Numbered from the stretch's first letter, positions 1 through 8,888 are shown. The stretch: DNA of 64,000 nucleotides from Halomonas sp. BDJS001 (GCF_026104355.1 NZ_CP110535.1:2604001-2668000); one strand, 5' to 3'. Program-made: numbers and translations. Notes: generated by a model from the sequence alone, not told the origin.

Positions 1-832
1 GCCTGAGTAACGCCGAACTCAACCGTGCGCGCCATCGTATTGGCATGATCTTTCAACATTTTAATTTGCTAACCACACGCACCGTATTCGACAACGTTGC
101 GCTACCCCTTGAGTTAATGGGGCAAAAACGCCACACCGTGCGCGATCGCGTTATTCCGCTGCTGGAGATGGTAGGCCTGGCGGATAAAGCCAACCAGTAC
201 CCTGCCCAGCTTTCCGGAGGACAAAAGCAGCGGGTAGCGATTGCTCGGGCGCTGGCCAGCAAGCCGCAGGTACTCCTCTGCGATGAAGCAACCTCAGCTC
301 TAGACCCACAAACCACCAGCTCAATTCTGGAACTGCTGCGCGATATAAATCATCAACTGGGCATTACCATCCTGCTGATCACCCACGAGATGGAAGTGGT
401 CAAATCAATTTGCCACCGGGTGAGCCTGATTTCGAATGGCGAACTGGTGGAGGACTCGGAAGTTGGCGACTTCTTTACCGCCCCACGCACCCAGCTGGTC
501 GTGAGTTTCTCAACGACTTTCTGCAGCTAACGCCGCCCAAAGAGCTGATCGAGAGACTCCTTGACGCCCCCGGGGAAAACACCCACCCCGTGGTACGCCT
601 AACCTTCTCTGGCGATGCGGTCTCGACCCCGCTGATTTCACGCCTGGCGCGGGAGTGCGGGGTCGATGTGAGCATTTTACAAGCGAAAGTAGAGTCGATT
701 CAGGAGCGTACCCTGGGTCTGATGATTGCGGAGCTGCTGGGCTCTGCTGCGCAAACCCAGCAAGCCATGCACTATCTCGAATCCCATCAACTACAAGTGG
801 AGGTACTCGGCCATGTCCAGCGCAATGATTGA
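1..832 (+). pseudogene. metN: MetN, methionine ABC transporter ATPase (5'-partial, one frameshift)
   Basis: ATP-binding subunit of the D/L-methionine importer MetNIQ, acting on the cytoplasmic face of the inner membrane. The gene enters from the left edge, so the Walker A loop is outside the window. Visible are the Q-loop ([11 protein letters not shown]), ABC signature LSGGQKQR, Walker [13 protein letters not shown] and H-loop LLITHEMEV. The frame beginning at base 3 stops at 530, while the family's C-terminal ACT-like regulatory domain (from GREFLNDF to VEVLGHV) continues in another frame to 832. One extra G in the CTGGTCG stretch near 497 would give [11 protein letters not shown] and restore one protein. 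The last 20 bases overlap metI. Either a recent frameshift or, more likely, a sequence error. Confidence 0.85.
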
Positions 833-1466
833 TTTAATTTTACAGGCCACGCTGGATACGCTTTATATGGTGGCCGTTTCCGGACTTATTTCCACCCTCG
901 TTGGCCTGCCACTCGGGGTGATGCTCTACGTCACGCGCCCGCGGCAAATATTAGCGAAGCCAGTACTTAATCAAGTACTGAGCATTGTTACCAACATTGG
1001 ACGCTCGATCCCGTTTATCATCTTGATGGTGGCGATCATTCCTTTCACGCGCATGCTGGTGGGCACCTCGATTGGTATTAATGCCGCATCAGTTCCGCTC
1101 ACCATTGCCGCTATTCCGTTTGTCGCTCGGCTGGTCGAGGCAGCGCTTAACGAAATTTCCCCTGGGTTAATCGAAGCTGCCCAAGCCATGGGGGCAACCC
1201 CTTGGCAAATTATTCGCAAAGTACTGATTCCGGAAGCTCGTGGCGGCATCATGACCGGCTTAACCATCACCGTCGTCACACTGGTAAGCTACTCCGCCAT
1301 GGCCGGTGCAGTGGGTGGCGGTGGCCTTGGCGACTTAGGTATTCGCTACGGCTACAACCGCTTTAACCCCACCATCATGCTGATTACGGTGGTGATCCTG
1401 GTCGTCATGGTGCAGGGCTTCCAGAGCCTGGGCGACTACCTGGTACGCAAAAGTGATCGCAAATAG
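813..1466 (+). CDS. metI: MetI, methionine ABC transporter permease
   Basis: Inner-membrane permease of the MetNIQ methionine importer. The 217-residue product matches the usual family length and has several hydrophobic segments plus the EAA loop (EAAQAMGATPWQIIRKV) that contacts the MetN ATPase. The ATG at 813 is chosen because GGAGGT lies just upstream and translation from it gives MSSAMIDLILQAT; it overlaps metN by 20 bases, implying translational coupling. An in-frame upstream ATG at 726 lies inside metN and is not needed. Confidence 0.93.
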   Translation: MSSAMIDLILQATLDTLYMVAVSGLISTLVGLPLGVMLYVTRPRQILAKPVLNQVLSIVTNIGRSIPFIILMVAIIPFTRMLVGTSIGINAASVPLTIAAIPFVARLVEAALNEISPGLIEAAQAMGATPWQIIRKVLIPEARGGIMTGLTITVVTLVSYSAMAGAVGGGGLGDLGIRYGYNRFNPTIMLITVVILVVMVQGFQSLGDYLVRKSDRK

Positions 1467-1569
1467 CAGTAAGCTCACCACCCATCCCTTATAACCAAAA
1501 TGCATTAGACAACGGTTTTTTATTGCCGCATCATTGTACTATTAAGCACAACATCACTGGAGAGACCTC

Positions 1570-2361
1570 ATGCAAAAACTGATTATTGGTAGTCTTACCG
1601 CCCTGGCACTTGCGGTTAACGTCGCTAATGCTGAAACGCGCAGCATTAAAATGGGTACCGTTGCTGGCCCTGAGACCGAAGTGATGGAAGTGGCAGCGCG
1701 CATTGCCAAAGAAGAGTACGACCTCGATGTGGAAATCATCGAGTTTACCGATTACGTTACCCCGAATGCCGCCCTTGCAGACAGCAGCCTGGACGCCAAT
1801 GCTTACCAGCATGAGCCCTACTTGCAGTCGATGGTCGACGACCGTGGCTATGACCTGGCTATCGCTGGCTACACCTTCGTTTACCCCATTGGCGCTTACT
1901 CAGAAAAATACGACAGTATCGATGACCTGCCAGACGGCGCTCAAATCGCGCTGCCCAACGACCCATCAAATGAAGGTCGCGCGCTGATCCTGATGCACAA
2001 CGAAGGCCTGATCACCCTCAACGATCCAGAATTTCTCGAATCCACGCCGATCGATATCGCTGAGAACCCCCGCGACTTCCGCTTCCGCGAGATCGAAGCC
2101 GCTCAGCTTCCCCGCGTGCTGCCCGATGTGGACATGGCGTTCATCAACAACACCTTCGCGCAACCGGCCGGTTTAAGCCTGGATGATGCCTTGATCAAAG
2201 AAGGCCCCGAGTCCCCTTACGTCAACCTGATCGCGGTTCGCAGCGGTGATGAAGAGCGTGAAGAGATTCGCCAGTTGGTCGACGCCTATCAGCGCGACGA
2301 AGTGATCGAGAAAGCCGAAGAGCTGTTTAAAGGCGCAGCCGTTCCTGGCTGGACCGAGTAA
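1570..2361 (+). CDS. metQ: MetQ, methionine-binding periplasmic protein
   Basis: Substrate-binding component of MetNIQ (NlpA family, 263 residues). Family motifs include the segment around LDANAYQHEPYL and the ALPNDPSNEGRAL block. The N-terminus is a classical signal peptide ending ANA with no lipobox cysteine, so this copy should be freely periplasmic, whereas the E. coli protein is a lipoprotein. GGAGAG precedes the ATG. It lies 103 bases after metI in the same direction, and no obvious terminator separates them. Confidence 0.93.
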   Translation: MQKLIIGSLTALALAVNVANAETRSIKMGTVAGPETEVMEVAARIAKEEYDLDVEIIEFTDYVTPNAALADSSLDANAYQHEPYLQSMVDDRGYDLAIAGYTFVYPIGAYSEKYDSIDDLPDGAQIALPNDPSNEGRALILMHNEGLITLNDPEFLESTPIDIAENPRDFRFREIEAAQLPRVLPDVDMAFINNTFAQPAGLSLDDALIKEGPESPYVNLIAVRSGDEEREEIRQLVDAYQRDEVIEKAEELFKGAAVPGWTE

Positions 2362-2393
2362 TACCCCGAAGTAGCAGAAAATAGATAGCACCC

Positions 2394-2436
2394 AGGCCGA
2401 CACCCATATGCCGCCCATATGAATAAGTGTCGGCCT
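2394..2436 (+). terminator. Hairpin after metQ
   Basis: AGGCCGACAC and GTGTCGGCCT form a perfect 10-bp stem, with a nested CATATG repeat in the loop. There is no T-run, so this may be a weak terminator or an mRNA 3'-end stabilising hairpin. Confidence 0.5.
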
Positions 2437-2462
2437 GTTGCGTTAGTAGCATAGGAGCCCAC

Positions 2463-2936
2463 ATGCAAAACAGCGTTGACTACCCACTACTCAATCGCCA
2501 GCTTGAAGCGCTGCTCGATACCCGCGATTGGCTCACCAACAGTGCGCAAACCTGTGCGTTTATTCACCAACAGCTTAGCGACTTAAACTGGGTAGGCTTT
2601 TATCTTCAGCGCCAGCCTGAGGTTTTAGCCCTGGGGCCCTTTCAGGGGCAGCCCGCCTGCCACCCAATTCCCTTTAGCAAAGGGGTATGCGGCGCGGCCG
2701 CTCGCCAACAAACCACCCAGCGAGTAGACGACGTCCATGCGGTTGCCGACCACATTGCCTGCGACGCCAACTCCCGCTCCGAGCTAGTGGTTCCCATTGT
2801 AGTGGATGGCCGCCTGTGGGGCGTATTGGATCTGGATAGCCCACTGCATACGCGCTTTACTCAACAAGACCAAGCAGGCGTCGAAGCCCTGGTCGCCACT
2901 TTTATGCGCCAAACCGACCTGCCCCAATTTGTTTAA
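2463..2936 (+). CDS. msrC: Free methionine-(R)-sulfoxide reductase (GAF domain)
   Basis: Reduces free L-methionine-(R)-sulfoxide in the cytosol; a single GAF domain of the YebR/fRMsr type, 157 residues. The three family cysteines are all present: Cys66 (QPACHP), Cys76 (KGVCGAA) and Cys100 (DHIACDA), together with NWVGFYL, LGPFQG and VLDLDS. The ATG at 2463 follows AGGAG. It sits directly downstream of the methionine importer, which suggests a recovery module for imported or oxidised methionine (inference). Confidence 0.92.
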   Translation: MQNSVDYPLLNRQLEALLDTRDWLTNSAQTCAFIHQQLSDLNWVGFYLQRQPEVLALGPFQGQPACHPIPFSKGVCGAAARQQTTQRVDDVHAVADHIACDANSRSELVVPIVVDGRLWGVLDLDSPLHTRFTQQDQAGVEALVATFMRQTDLPQFV

Positions 2937-3010
2937 TCTAGCGCAAGTTGCGCGCTAGCGATTAAAAGCCTTAGCGACTAAAAAACCAAAGGCGCTATCA
3001 CACCCACGCA

Positions 3011-3040
3011 AAAACGCCCCAGGCATCGCTGCCTGGGGCG
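3011..3040 (-). terminator. Rho-independent terminator of the tRNA-Val unit
   Basis: CGCCCCAGGCA (3015-3025) pairs with TGCCTGGGGCG (3030-3040). Read on the minus strand the stem is followed by TTTTT, so it ends the leftward tRNA transcript; the plus strand lacks a good T-run. Confidence 0.8.
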
Positions 3041-3054
3041 CTTCTGATAAAAGC

Positions 3055-3131
3055 TGGTAGGACCAGGCGGATTTGAACCGCCGACCTCCACGATGTCAAC
3101 GTGGCGCTCTAACCAACTGAGCTATGGTCCT
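3055..3131 (-). tRNA. tRNA-Val(GAC)
   Basis: 77 nt including encoded CCA. Acceptor stem AGGACCA/TGGTCCT, anticodon stem CCACG/CGTGG with loop TTGACAT (anticodon GAC), and T-arm GGCGG TTCAAAT CCGCC. First base of the mature tRNA is at 3131. Confidence 0.96.
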
Positions 3132-3154
3132 GAAAAGGGGTGTTGGCAAAAGAC

Positions 3155-3231
3155 TGGTAGAACCAGGCGGATTTGAACCGCCGACCTCCACGATGTCAAC
3201 GTGGCGCTCTAACCAACTGAGCTATGGTTCT
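3155..3231 (-). tRNA. tRNA-Val(GAC), second copy
   Basis: 77 nt including CCA, identical to its neighbour except for a compensated pair in the acceptor stem: AGAACCA/TGGTTCT instead of AGGACCA/TGGTCCT. The two genes are 23 bases apart and probably co-transcribed leftwards. Confidence 0.96.
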
Positions 3232-3245
3232 ATTGTGCGATCTAT

Positions 3246-3264
3246 TAGACTATCAATTAGTCTA
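3246..3264. repeat. 7-bp dyad upstream of the tRNA pair
   Basis: TAGACTA and TAGTCTA are separated by 5 bases, 15 bases upstream of the first tRNA on its own strand. It could be a binding site or part of the tRNA promoter; role unknown. Confidence 0.4.
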
Positions 3265-3474
3265 TTTGGGGTGCGCTATTTAGATAGCAACACGCCTTCC
3301 AACGGATGCATATCTTACGCTTTTATCACTGAATTGCAAGCTCTTTCCCATTACACGCCCTCTCCCTCCGGCATTACACCCATGAGGAGTAGATGTTCAA
3401 TTCGACACCTGCAGCCTTCTAACGCTAGGCTTAGTGCTTCAATGCGCTGGGTGTTATCTACAGGGAGATAAACC

Positions 3475-4545
3475 ATGCTGGGTATTTTGCTAGGAAGCAT
3501 AGCGATCGTGCTGTTATTAGCGACGCTGATAGCACGCATACATTTACATTGGTGGTGGATTCGCAGTTTTGAATTTCCACGCCTGCAGATTGCTTTCCTA
3601 GCCTTAACCACCTGGCTATTAGCCGTTATCTTCGTTGAGCCCGGCCCTTGGCTATGGGTATCTCTGCTCGCCTCGGGCATCACTCTACTGTTCCAGCTCT
3701 ACTACATTCTGCCCTGGACGCCACTCTGGCCGGTTCAGGTTAAAACGGCGGAAAGCAACGATTCAGATAAACGGATAACGCTGCTGATCGCCAACGTGCT
3801 GACCCCTAATCGGCAGGCTCAGGCGCTGATCGATATGATCAAACAGCACCAGCCGGATATTGTACTGACCCTGGAGTCAGACCAGTGGTGGCAGGATCAG
3901 CTGGATCCTGCCCTCGCAGAGCAGTGGCCACACAGCGTCAAGATCCCGCTCGACAACCTTTACGGCATGCACCTCTACTCGCACCTGGAACTTACCGATA
4001 CTTCCGTTAAGTGGCTAATACAGGACGACATTCCGTCTATTCATACCCGAGTAACGCTTGCTAACGGCGATAGCATTCGTTTTTACGCACTCCATCCACG
4101 GCCACCGGCTCCCAGTGAGAGTGAAAAATCTTTATGGCGGGATGCTGAGCTGCTGTTAGTGGGCAAACAGATCCATAAAGATCCCCGGGCAACGCTGGTC
4201 GCCGGGGATCTGAACGATGTGGCTTGGTCACGCACTACTCGGCTTTTTTGCCGCGTGGGCGGCATGCTCGACCCACGCCGTGGACGGGGTTTATTCAGCA
4301 CCTTCCATGCCAAATATCCCATGTTGCGCTGGCCCCTGGATCATATCTTCGTGACCGAGCACTTCACCTTGGTTGGTATGCAGCGACTTAACTACTTCGG
4401 CTCCGACCACTTTCCGATACTGGCCACCTTTTGCTACCGCCCCTCGCGGCAAGACGAGCATGAAACGCCCGAAGCGGATGCGGAGGAGCGCAGTGAAGCC
4501 AGCGAAACAATTCAGGAAGGCAAAACCGAGCGGCAAGAGACCTGA
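3475..4545 (+). CDS. Membrane-anchored endonuclease/exonuclease/phosphatase family protein
   Basis: A 356-residue protein with three N-terminal membrane segments (about 2-22, 38-57, 61-82) followed by an EEP-fold domain and an acidic tail. EEP motifs in order: IANVL, LTLESDQWW (metal-binding Glu), ALHPRPP, VAGDLNDVAWS, LDHIFV and GSDHFPIL (catalytic His). This layout matches YafD-like proteins whose substrate is generally unknown, so the hydrolytic target is not predicted. The GGGAGA ribosome site at about 3464 supports the ATG at 3475. It converges on fumC. Confidence 0.82.
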   Translation: MLGILLGSIAIVLLLATLIARIHLHWWWIRSFEFPRLQIAFLALTTWLLAVIFVEPGPWLWVSLLASGITLLFQLYYILPWTPLWPVQVKTAESNDSDKRITLLIANVLTPNRQAQALIDMIKQHQPDIVLTLESDQWWQDQLDPALAEQWPHSVKIPLDNLYGMHLYSHLELTDTSVKWLIQDDIPSIHTRVTLANGDSIRFYALHPRPPAPSESEKSLWRDAELLLVGKQIHKDPRATLVAGDLNDVAWSRTTRLFCRVGGMLDPRRGRGLFSTFHAKYPMLRWPLDHIFVTEHFTLVGMQRLNYFGSDHFPILATFCYRPSRQDEHETPEADAEERSEASETIQEGKTERQET

Positions 4546-4578
4546 ACGAAAAGCCAACCTTAACGCTGCTTAAAGGTG

Positions 4579-5955
4579 TTACTCAGGGATGCCTCCCTGA
4601 GTTAACGCGGCAGGATCCAGCAGTCGCTCAAGCGTTTCCCGGTCAAGATCCGTTTTCTCCTCGGCCACATCAATAATCGGCCGCCCCGCCTGGTAAGCCT
4701 CTTTGGCAATTGCCGCGGCGGCGTTGTAGCCAATCACGCCATTTAACGCCGTCACCAAGATCGGATTTCTGGCCAATGGCCCTTTCAGGTTATCTTCACG
4801 CACCTTGAAAGTGGCAATCGCACGATCAGCCAGCAGCCGTGCGGTATTACTCATCAAGCTGATTGACGTAAGCAAATTGGAAGCCACCAGCGGCAACATC
4901 ACATTTAGCTGGAAGTTACCGCTCTGCCCTGCGACGGTAATCGCACTATCCAGACCGATGACCTGCGCGGCAGCCTGGGCGGCTGACTCAGGAATCACGG
5001 GGTTAACCTTCCCCGGCATGATTGAACTGCCGGGCTGTAACGCCTCCAGCTCGATCTCACCCAGCCCCGCCAGCGGGCCTGAATTCATCCAGCGCAAATC
5101 GTTGGCAATTTTCATAATCACGCAGGCCAAGCCTTTCAACTGGCCGGAAAGCTCTACCGCGGCATCCGGGGAAGAGAGGCTGGCAAAGAAGCTGTCATTA
5201 GGAGTGAACATCAACCCCGTCTGTTCGCTCAGCTCTTGGGCGACCTGTTCAGCAAAGCCGATAGGAGCGTTAATGCCGGTGCCCACGGCGGTTCCGCCTT
5301 GAGCTAATCGGCACAGCCGTTTCATGGCGCTATCAATGCGCTCAATGGCCTGACCTAACTGGCTCGACCATGCGCCCAGCTCTTGATCCATACGCAGCGG
5401 CATGGCATCCATGAGATGGGTACGGCCGGTTTTTACCACATGACTTAGCTCACTGGCGCGCTGGTCGATAGTGCTGCGCAGGTGAACGAGGGCTGGACGC
5501 AGCGATTCATGCACGGCGATAGCAGCCGACAGATGGATGGCCGTGGGGATCACGTCATTGCTGGACTGCCCCATATTGACATGATCGTTCGGCGTCACCT
5601 CGACGCCTTCCCGGCTTGCCAAAGTCGCCAACACTTCGTTGACGTTCATATTGGTGGAGGTGCCTGAACCGGTTTGAAACACATCGATGGGAAAGTGTTG
5701 ATCATGCTTACCTGTTAACACCTCGCGAGCCGCTTTTTGAATCGCCTCCCCACGCGCGCTATCAAGCCCTCCCAGGGTTTGATTAGCTCGGGCTGCCGCT
5801 AGCTTGATACGCGCGACTGCATGGATAAAGGCTGACGGCATAGGCGAATGAGAGACAGGGAAATTATTGATGGCCCGCTGAGTTTGGGCGCCATATAGGG
5901 CTTCAGAGGGCACTTCCAATTCGCCCATGCTATCGCGTTCTATCCGTGTTGCCAT
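4579..5955 (-). CDS. fumC: Class II fumarate hydratase
   Basis: Iron-independent fumarase of the TCA cycle, converting fumarate to L-malate; 458 residues, near the usual 460-467. Signatures: TGSGTSTNMNVNEV, HVNMGQSSNDVIPT, KTGRTHLMDAMP (catalytic His) and the family loop GSSIMPGKVNP. The ATG at 5955 follows GGGAGTA at good spacing; a TTG 15 bases upstream is possible but overlaps that ribosome site. FumC-type enzymes often back up class I fumarases under oxidative or iron stress. Confidence 0.95.
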   Translation of the reverse strand: MATRIERDSMGELEVPSEALYGAQTQRAINNFPVSHSPMPSAFIHAVARIKLAAARANQTLGGLDSARGEAIQKAAREVLTGKHDQHFPIDVFQTGSGTSTNMNVNEVLATLASREGVEVTPNDHVNMGQSSNDVIPTAIHLSAAIAVHESLRPALVHLRSTIDQRASELSHVVKTGRTHLMDAMPLRMDQELGAWSSQLGQAIERIDSAMKRLCRLAQGGTAVGTGINAPIGFAEQVAQELSEQTGLMFTPNDSFFASLSSPDAAVELSGQLKGLACVIMKIANDLRWMNSGPLAGLGEIELEALQPGSSIMPGKVNPVIPESAAQAAAQVIGLDSAITVAGQSGNFQLNVMLPLVASNLLTSISLMSNTARLLADRAIATFKVREDNLKGPLARNPILVTALNGVIGYNAAAAIAKEAYQAGRPIIDVAEEKTDLDRETLERLLDPAALTQGGIPE

Positions 5956-6120
5956 TGCTCTTACTCCCAACAGTGAAATTAACAGTGATGCCTATCTGAG
6001 CGTATAACCGGTCTATCGATCGCAGGCTAAAGCCATGCTCTCTACCTTCAAGCTAGCTGGTTAGAGCATGCGGGTAAACATACGCTTGCCCCGCGGTTAG
6101 TAGATGCCAAAAACCAAATG

Positions 6121-6175
6121 TTGCACTGCACAAAAACAGTTGCTATGCTGCAACGCAAGATAGCTTAAAAAGCTA
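6121..6175 (+). promoter_or_regulatory. Cluster of dyads upstream of the phasin gene
   Basis: TTGCACTGCA (6121-6130), GTTGC-N6-GCAAC (6139-6154) and TAGCTT-AAA-AAGCTA (6161-6175) lie 70-120 bases upstream of the phasin start. Known PhaR-type phasin repressors bind TGC/GCA-containing palindromes, so the first two are candidate operators; the third may be a separate site or a leader hairpin. Assignment is inference. Confidence 0.45.
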
Positions 6176-6243
6176 CTCATTCATCAGCAGCGCCAACCTC
6201 TGGATAGCTGCTTGTGCAAGACTAACCCCAGGAGGGTATGACG

Positions 6244-6618
6244 ATGCGTACATTAAATACTAACGAAATGACTCAGCAGTTTGACAATATGTTTATGGCC
6301 CCAGTACGCGCCTACATGGCGCTGAGCATCGATTACAGCGAAAAAATGATCAACGCTCAGATGGATGCCAGCAAAGCCTATGTTGATACCGGCATCGCGC
6401 AAATGCGTCAAATGATGAACGTGAAAGACGCAGAAGGCCTGCGCAGCTATATGGAAGGTCAGCAAAAAGTGGCTAAAGAGCTGGCTGAGCGCGTTAAGGG
6501 CGATACCGATAAAGTCGTCTCTCTACAGCAGGACTTTATCCAGAAAAGCCAGAAAATTACCGAAGACAACGTTAAGCAGGCGCAAACCGCTGCCAGCAAG
6601 TTGAGCAAAACTGCTTAA
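6244..6618 (+). CDS. Phasin family protein
   Basis: Small amphipathic helical protein (124 residues) of the phasin family that coats polyhydroxyalkanoate granules. Typical features are the N-terminal FDNMFMAPVRAYMALSIDY segment, VDTGIAQMRQMMNVKD, and a C-terminal helix rich in Gln, Lys and Ala with no cysteines. AGGAGG ends at 6235, only 2 bases from the ATG at 6238 but 8 from the ATG at 6244, so the later start is preferred. The gene stands alone with its own upstream dyads and a strong terminator. Confidence 0.85.
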   Translation: MRTLNTNEMTQQFDNMFMAPVRAYMALSIDYSEKMINAQMDASKAYVDTGIAQMRQMMNVKDAEGLRSYMEGQQKVAKELAERVKGDTDKVVSLQQDFIQKSQKITEDNVKQAQTAASKLSKTA

Positions 6619-6656
6619 TCGCTTATTGAAGCACTAAGCGAATAAGCATGTTTTAT

Positions 6657-6694
6657 AAAACGCCCCTGCCGGCTCTCGCTGACAGGGGCGTTTT
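6657..6694. terminator. Bidirectional terminator between phasin and hda
   Basis: AAAACGCCCCTG (6657-6668) pairs with CAGGGGCGTTTT (6683-6694), giving a T-tract in both directions for the convergent phasin and hda genes. Confidence 0.88.
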
Positions 6695-6705
6695 AGTCGT
6701 TGCCC

Positions 6706-7434
6706 TTAGCATTTTAGACCCGCAGATTCACCAACGAGGGCGGATTTCACAAACGGAATCGTCAATTTACGCTTGGCTGATAACGATGCCTTATCCAGGG
6801 TTTCCACGGCACGGCAGAGTTCGCCTAGCTCCCGAGGGCCACGATGCAAAATATAGCGCCCAACATCATCAGGCAGTTGCATCCCTCTTACACTGGCGCG
6901 CAGCTTTAGCGCTGCTAAACGCTCGTCATCATCTTCCAAGGGGTGAACATGAAACGTTACCCCCCAGGTCAGGCGGGAAGCCAGATCCGGTAGCACCACG
7001 TTGAGCTGTCGTGGGGAGGCACTGGCTGCAATCACCAATTTCTTGCCCGCATCTCTTAGCCGGTTAAAAGCGTGAAACAACGCCTCTTCCCAGCGCTTGC
7101 GGCCAATCACGCACTCCAAATCATCAATGGCGACAATATCCAGGCGTTCGATGTCTTCCAACATTAACGGCGGAAAGTGGCCCAAATCATACAGCGGCAA
7201 GTAAAGCGCTCGCTTATCTGCATCGGACGCCGCATGGCACGCCGCCTGAAGCAGATGGCTGCGCCCTACCCCTGGCGCCCCCCACAGATAGAGAAACTGC
7301 TCACCCTCAGGGGTAAGCTGCTGAGTCAGGTGCTCAACCAGCGGCGTGTTCGAACGCGCCACATAGTAGTTATCAAAGGTTGCGTCATCGCGCAGGCCAA
7401 TCCCCAAAGGAAGCTGTGCCGGTATTCGGCTCAT
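6706..7434 (-). CDS. hda: DnaA regulatory inactivator Hda
   Basis: AAA+ protein that, bound to the DNA-loaded beta clamp, stimulates ATP hydrolysis by DnaA and prevents re-initiation. The 242-residue product begins with a clamp-binding motif (QLPLGIGL, residues 7-14), followed by Walker A GAPGVGRS, Walker B IVAIDDLE and the arginine-finger region HRGPRELGELCR. Its ATG overlaps the stop of the upstream permease gene by 4 bases, so the two are coupled, an arrangement common in pseudomonads. Confidence 0.93.
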   Translation of the reverse strand: MSRIPAQLPLGIGLRDDATFDNYYVARSNTPLVEHLTQQLTPEGEQFLYLWGAPGVGRSHLLQAACHAASDADKRALYLPLYDLGHFPPLMLEDIERLDIVAIDDLECVIGRKRWEEALFHAFNRLRDAGKKLVIAASASPRQLNVVLPDLASRLTWGVTFHVHPLEDDDERLAALKLRASVRGMQLPDDVGRYILHRGPRELGELCRAVETLDKASLSAKRKLTIPFVKSALVGESAGLKC

Positions 7435-8582
7435 GACGACTCCCCTTGATCTTTACGGCTATTTCCATCACGACTAGGGGCATCACGCCCAAACTCAGCA
7501 GAACTCACCTCAATGATAGGGGCATGCTTGTCGGTATTATTTTCATCGTACAGTTCGCTATGCTGATAACGAACTTTCACTTCTTTCAGCAACACCAGGA
7601 TTACCGCAGCAACAGGCAGCGCCAACAACACGCCGGTCAGGCCAAACAGGTTACCACCAGCCAGCACGGCGAATATAACCGCGACCGGGTGCAGGCCAAT
7701 TTTATCCCCCAACAGCTTAGGCTGCAGAACTACGCTCTCAGCCATTTGGCCAATACTAAACACGATGATGACGCCCAGCACCGCCCACCAGGTGGCGTAT
7801 TGGAATAGGGCGACAACCAGGGCGATCACCAAGCCAACAATAAAGCCCAGGAACGGTACAATACTGACTAACCCCGAGACAAAGCCGATCAGTAGGCCAA
7901 AATTAAGCCCCATCAACGTTAAGCCCACCGCATAAATAATCCCCAAACAGAGCATCACTAGCAGTTGGCCACGTAAAAACGAAGACAGTACTTCATCGCA
8001 ACGGCGCGCCAACCGGAAAGTATCGTCTGCCCACTGGCGAGGCACGAGATTGGCAATATTGGCCAATAAGCGATTCCAGTCCAACAGCAAATAGAAAGTA
8101 ACCACAGGAATCAGCGCCACGTAGGTGATCCATGACGCAAACGCCATACCTGAGCGGCCAATTTGTCCTAATATCTGGGCTAAGTAGCCGCCCGCATCGC
8201 GCCAGTTTTCGACCAGCGTCTCCCGGGCATTGGTCAATTCCGCGGTTAAGTCATAACCGGTCCACTCTTGCACCTGCGGTGCGAGTCTGTTTTCTACCCA
8301 ATTAAAAATACCCGGGATAGCTTCGCCCAGCTGTTTAAGCTGTTGAACGAGCAGCGGTATCAAGATCAACAGACTCGCCACGAGGACGACCAGCAGTACT
8401 AAAAACACGCTGCTTACCGCGAAGGGTCGGTTCATGCCCCAGCGCTGAAAACGGTTAGCCAGCGGATCAGCTAAGTAAGCGAGAATCATCCCAGCAATAA
8501 AAGGCATCAGAACCGCGTCTAACAAATAAATTAACCCGCCTATTACCACCAAAAATAGGACACCCCACCAAGAATTCCGCAT
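7431..8582 (-). CDS. AI-2E/PerM family membrane protein
   Basis: Integral membrane protein of 383 residues with about seven to eight hydrophobic segments and the family core (LIPVVTFYLLLDWNRL; LIGFVSGLVSIVPFLGF; LQPKLLGDKIGLHPVAV). The AI-2E transporter (UPF0118) family includes putative signal exporters and Na+/H+ antiporters, so the substrate cannot be assigned. A hydrophilic acidic tail of about 45 residues is exposed. Upstream neighbour of hda (4-base overlap) and divergent from purM. Confidence 0.85.
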   Translation of the reverse strand: MRNSWWGVLFLVVIGGLIYLLDAVLMPFIAGMILAYLADPLANRFQRWGMNRPFAVSSVFLVLLVVLVASLLILIPLLVQQLKQLGEAIPGIFNWVENRLAPQVQEWTGYDLTAELTNARETLVENWRDAGGYLAQILGQIGRSGMAFASWITYVALIPVVTFYLLLDWNRLLANIANLVPRQWADDTFRLARRCDEVLSSFLRGQLLVMLCLGIIYAVGLTLMGLNFGLLIGFVSGLVSIVPFLGFIVGLVIALVVALFQYATWWAVLGVIIVFSIGQMAESVVLQPKLLGDKIGLHPVAVIFAVLAGGNLFGLTGVLLALPVAAVILVLLKEVKVRYQHSELYDENNTDKHAPIIEVSSAEFGRDAPSRDGNSRKDQGESS

Positions 8583-8888
8583 AGATCCCTCTCAAACGTG
8601 AATTTAATCCGCTTATTTGCACTTATCGTTACTATTGCACTTATCGCGACATATTTTACTGATCACACTTAACGCTCACTCACCACTACTATCCGTTCAC
8701 TCGTTGCTACTGTTTTTACCATGCCACTACTATGCCGCAAATGAGCGAAAGTCGCTCGTATGCTTTTCATCGTGCGCGACAGCGGTGCGACCTGCGCCGC
8801 TGAGTGTTACAATCCGCTCCAGTTATCGTCTAGCACTGGCCAAGCCGCCAGCACTACCAGCACCGCTATTTGCTTCACAGGATCTGTC
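8583..8888. other. Intergenic region between perM and purM
   Basis: No convincing gene. It carries a 12-bp direct repeat TTGCACTTATCG at 8617-8628 and 8635-8646, close to the start of the leftward permease gene, and a TACAAT -10-like hexamer at 8808-8813 that could serve purM. An open frame extends upstream of purM from 8760 but encodes nothing conserved. Confidence 0.5.

Noticed and set aside
3124..3471. Rightward open frame beginning with GGFEPPTSTMSTWRSNQLSYG
   Set aside because: It is the antisense reading of the tRNA-Val gene; such peptides are common database artefacts.
8760..8888. Extension of PurM to an upstream ATG
   Set aside because: The added residues are unconserved; the family start lies after 8889.
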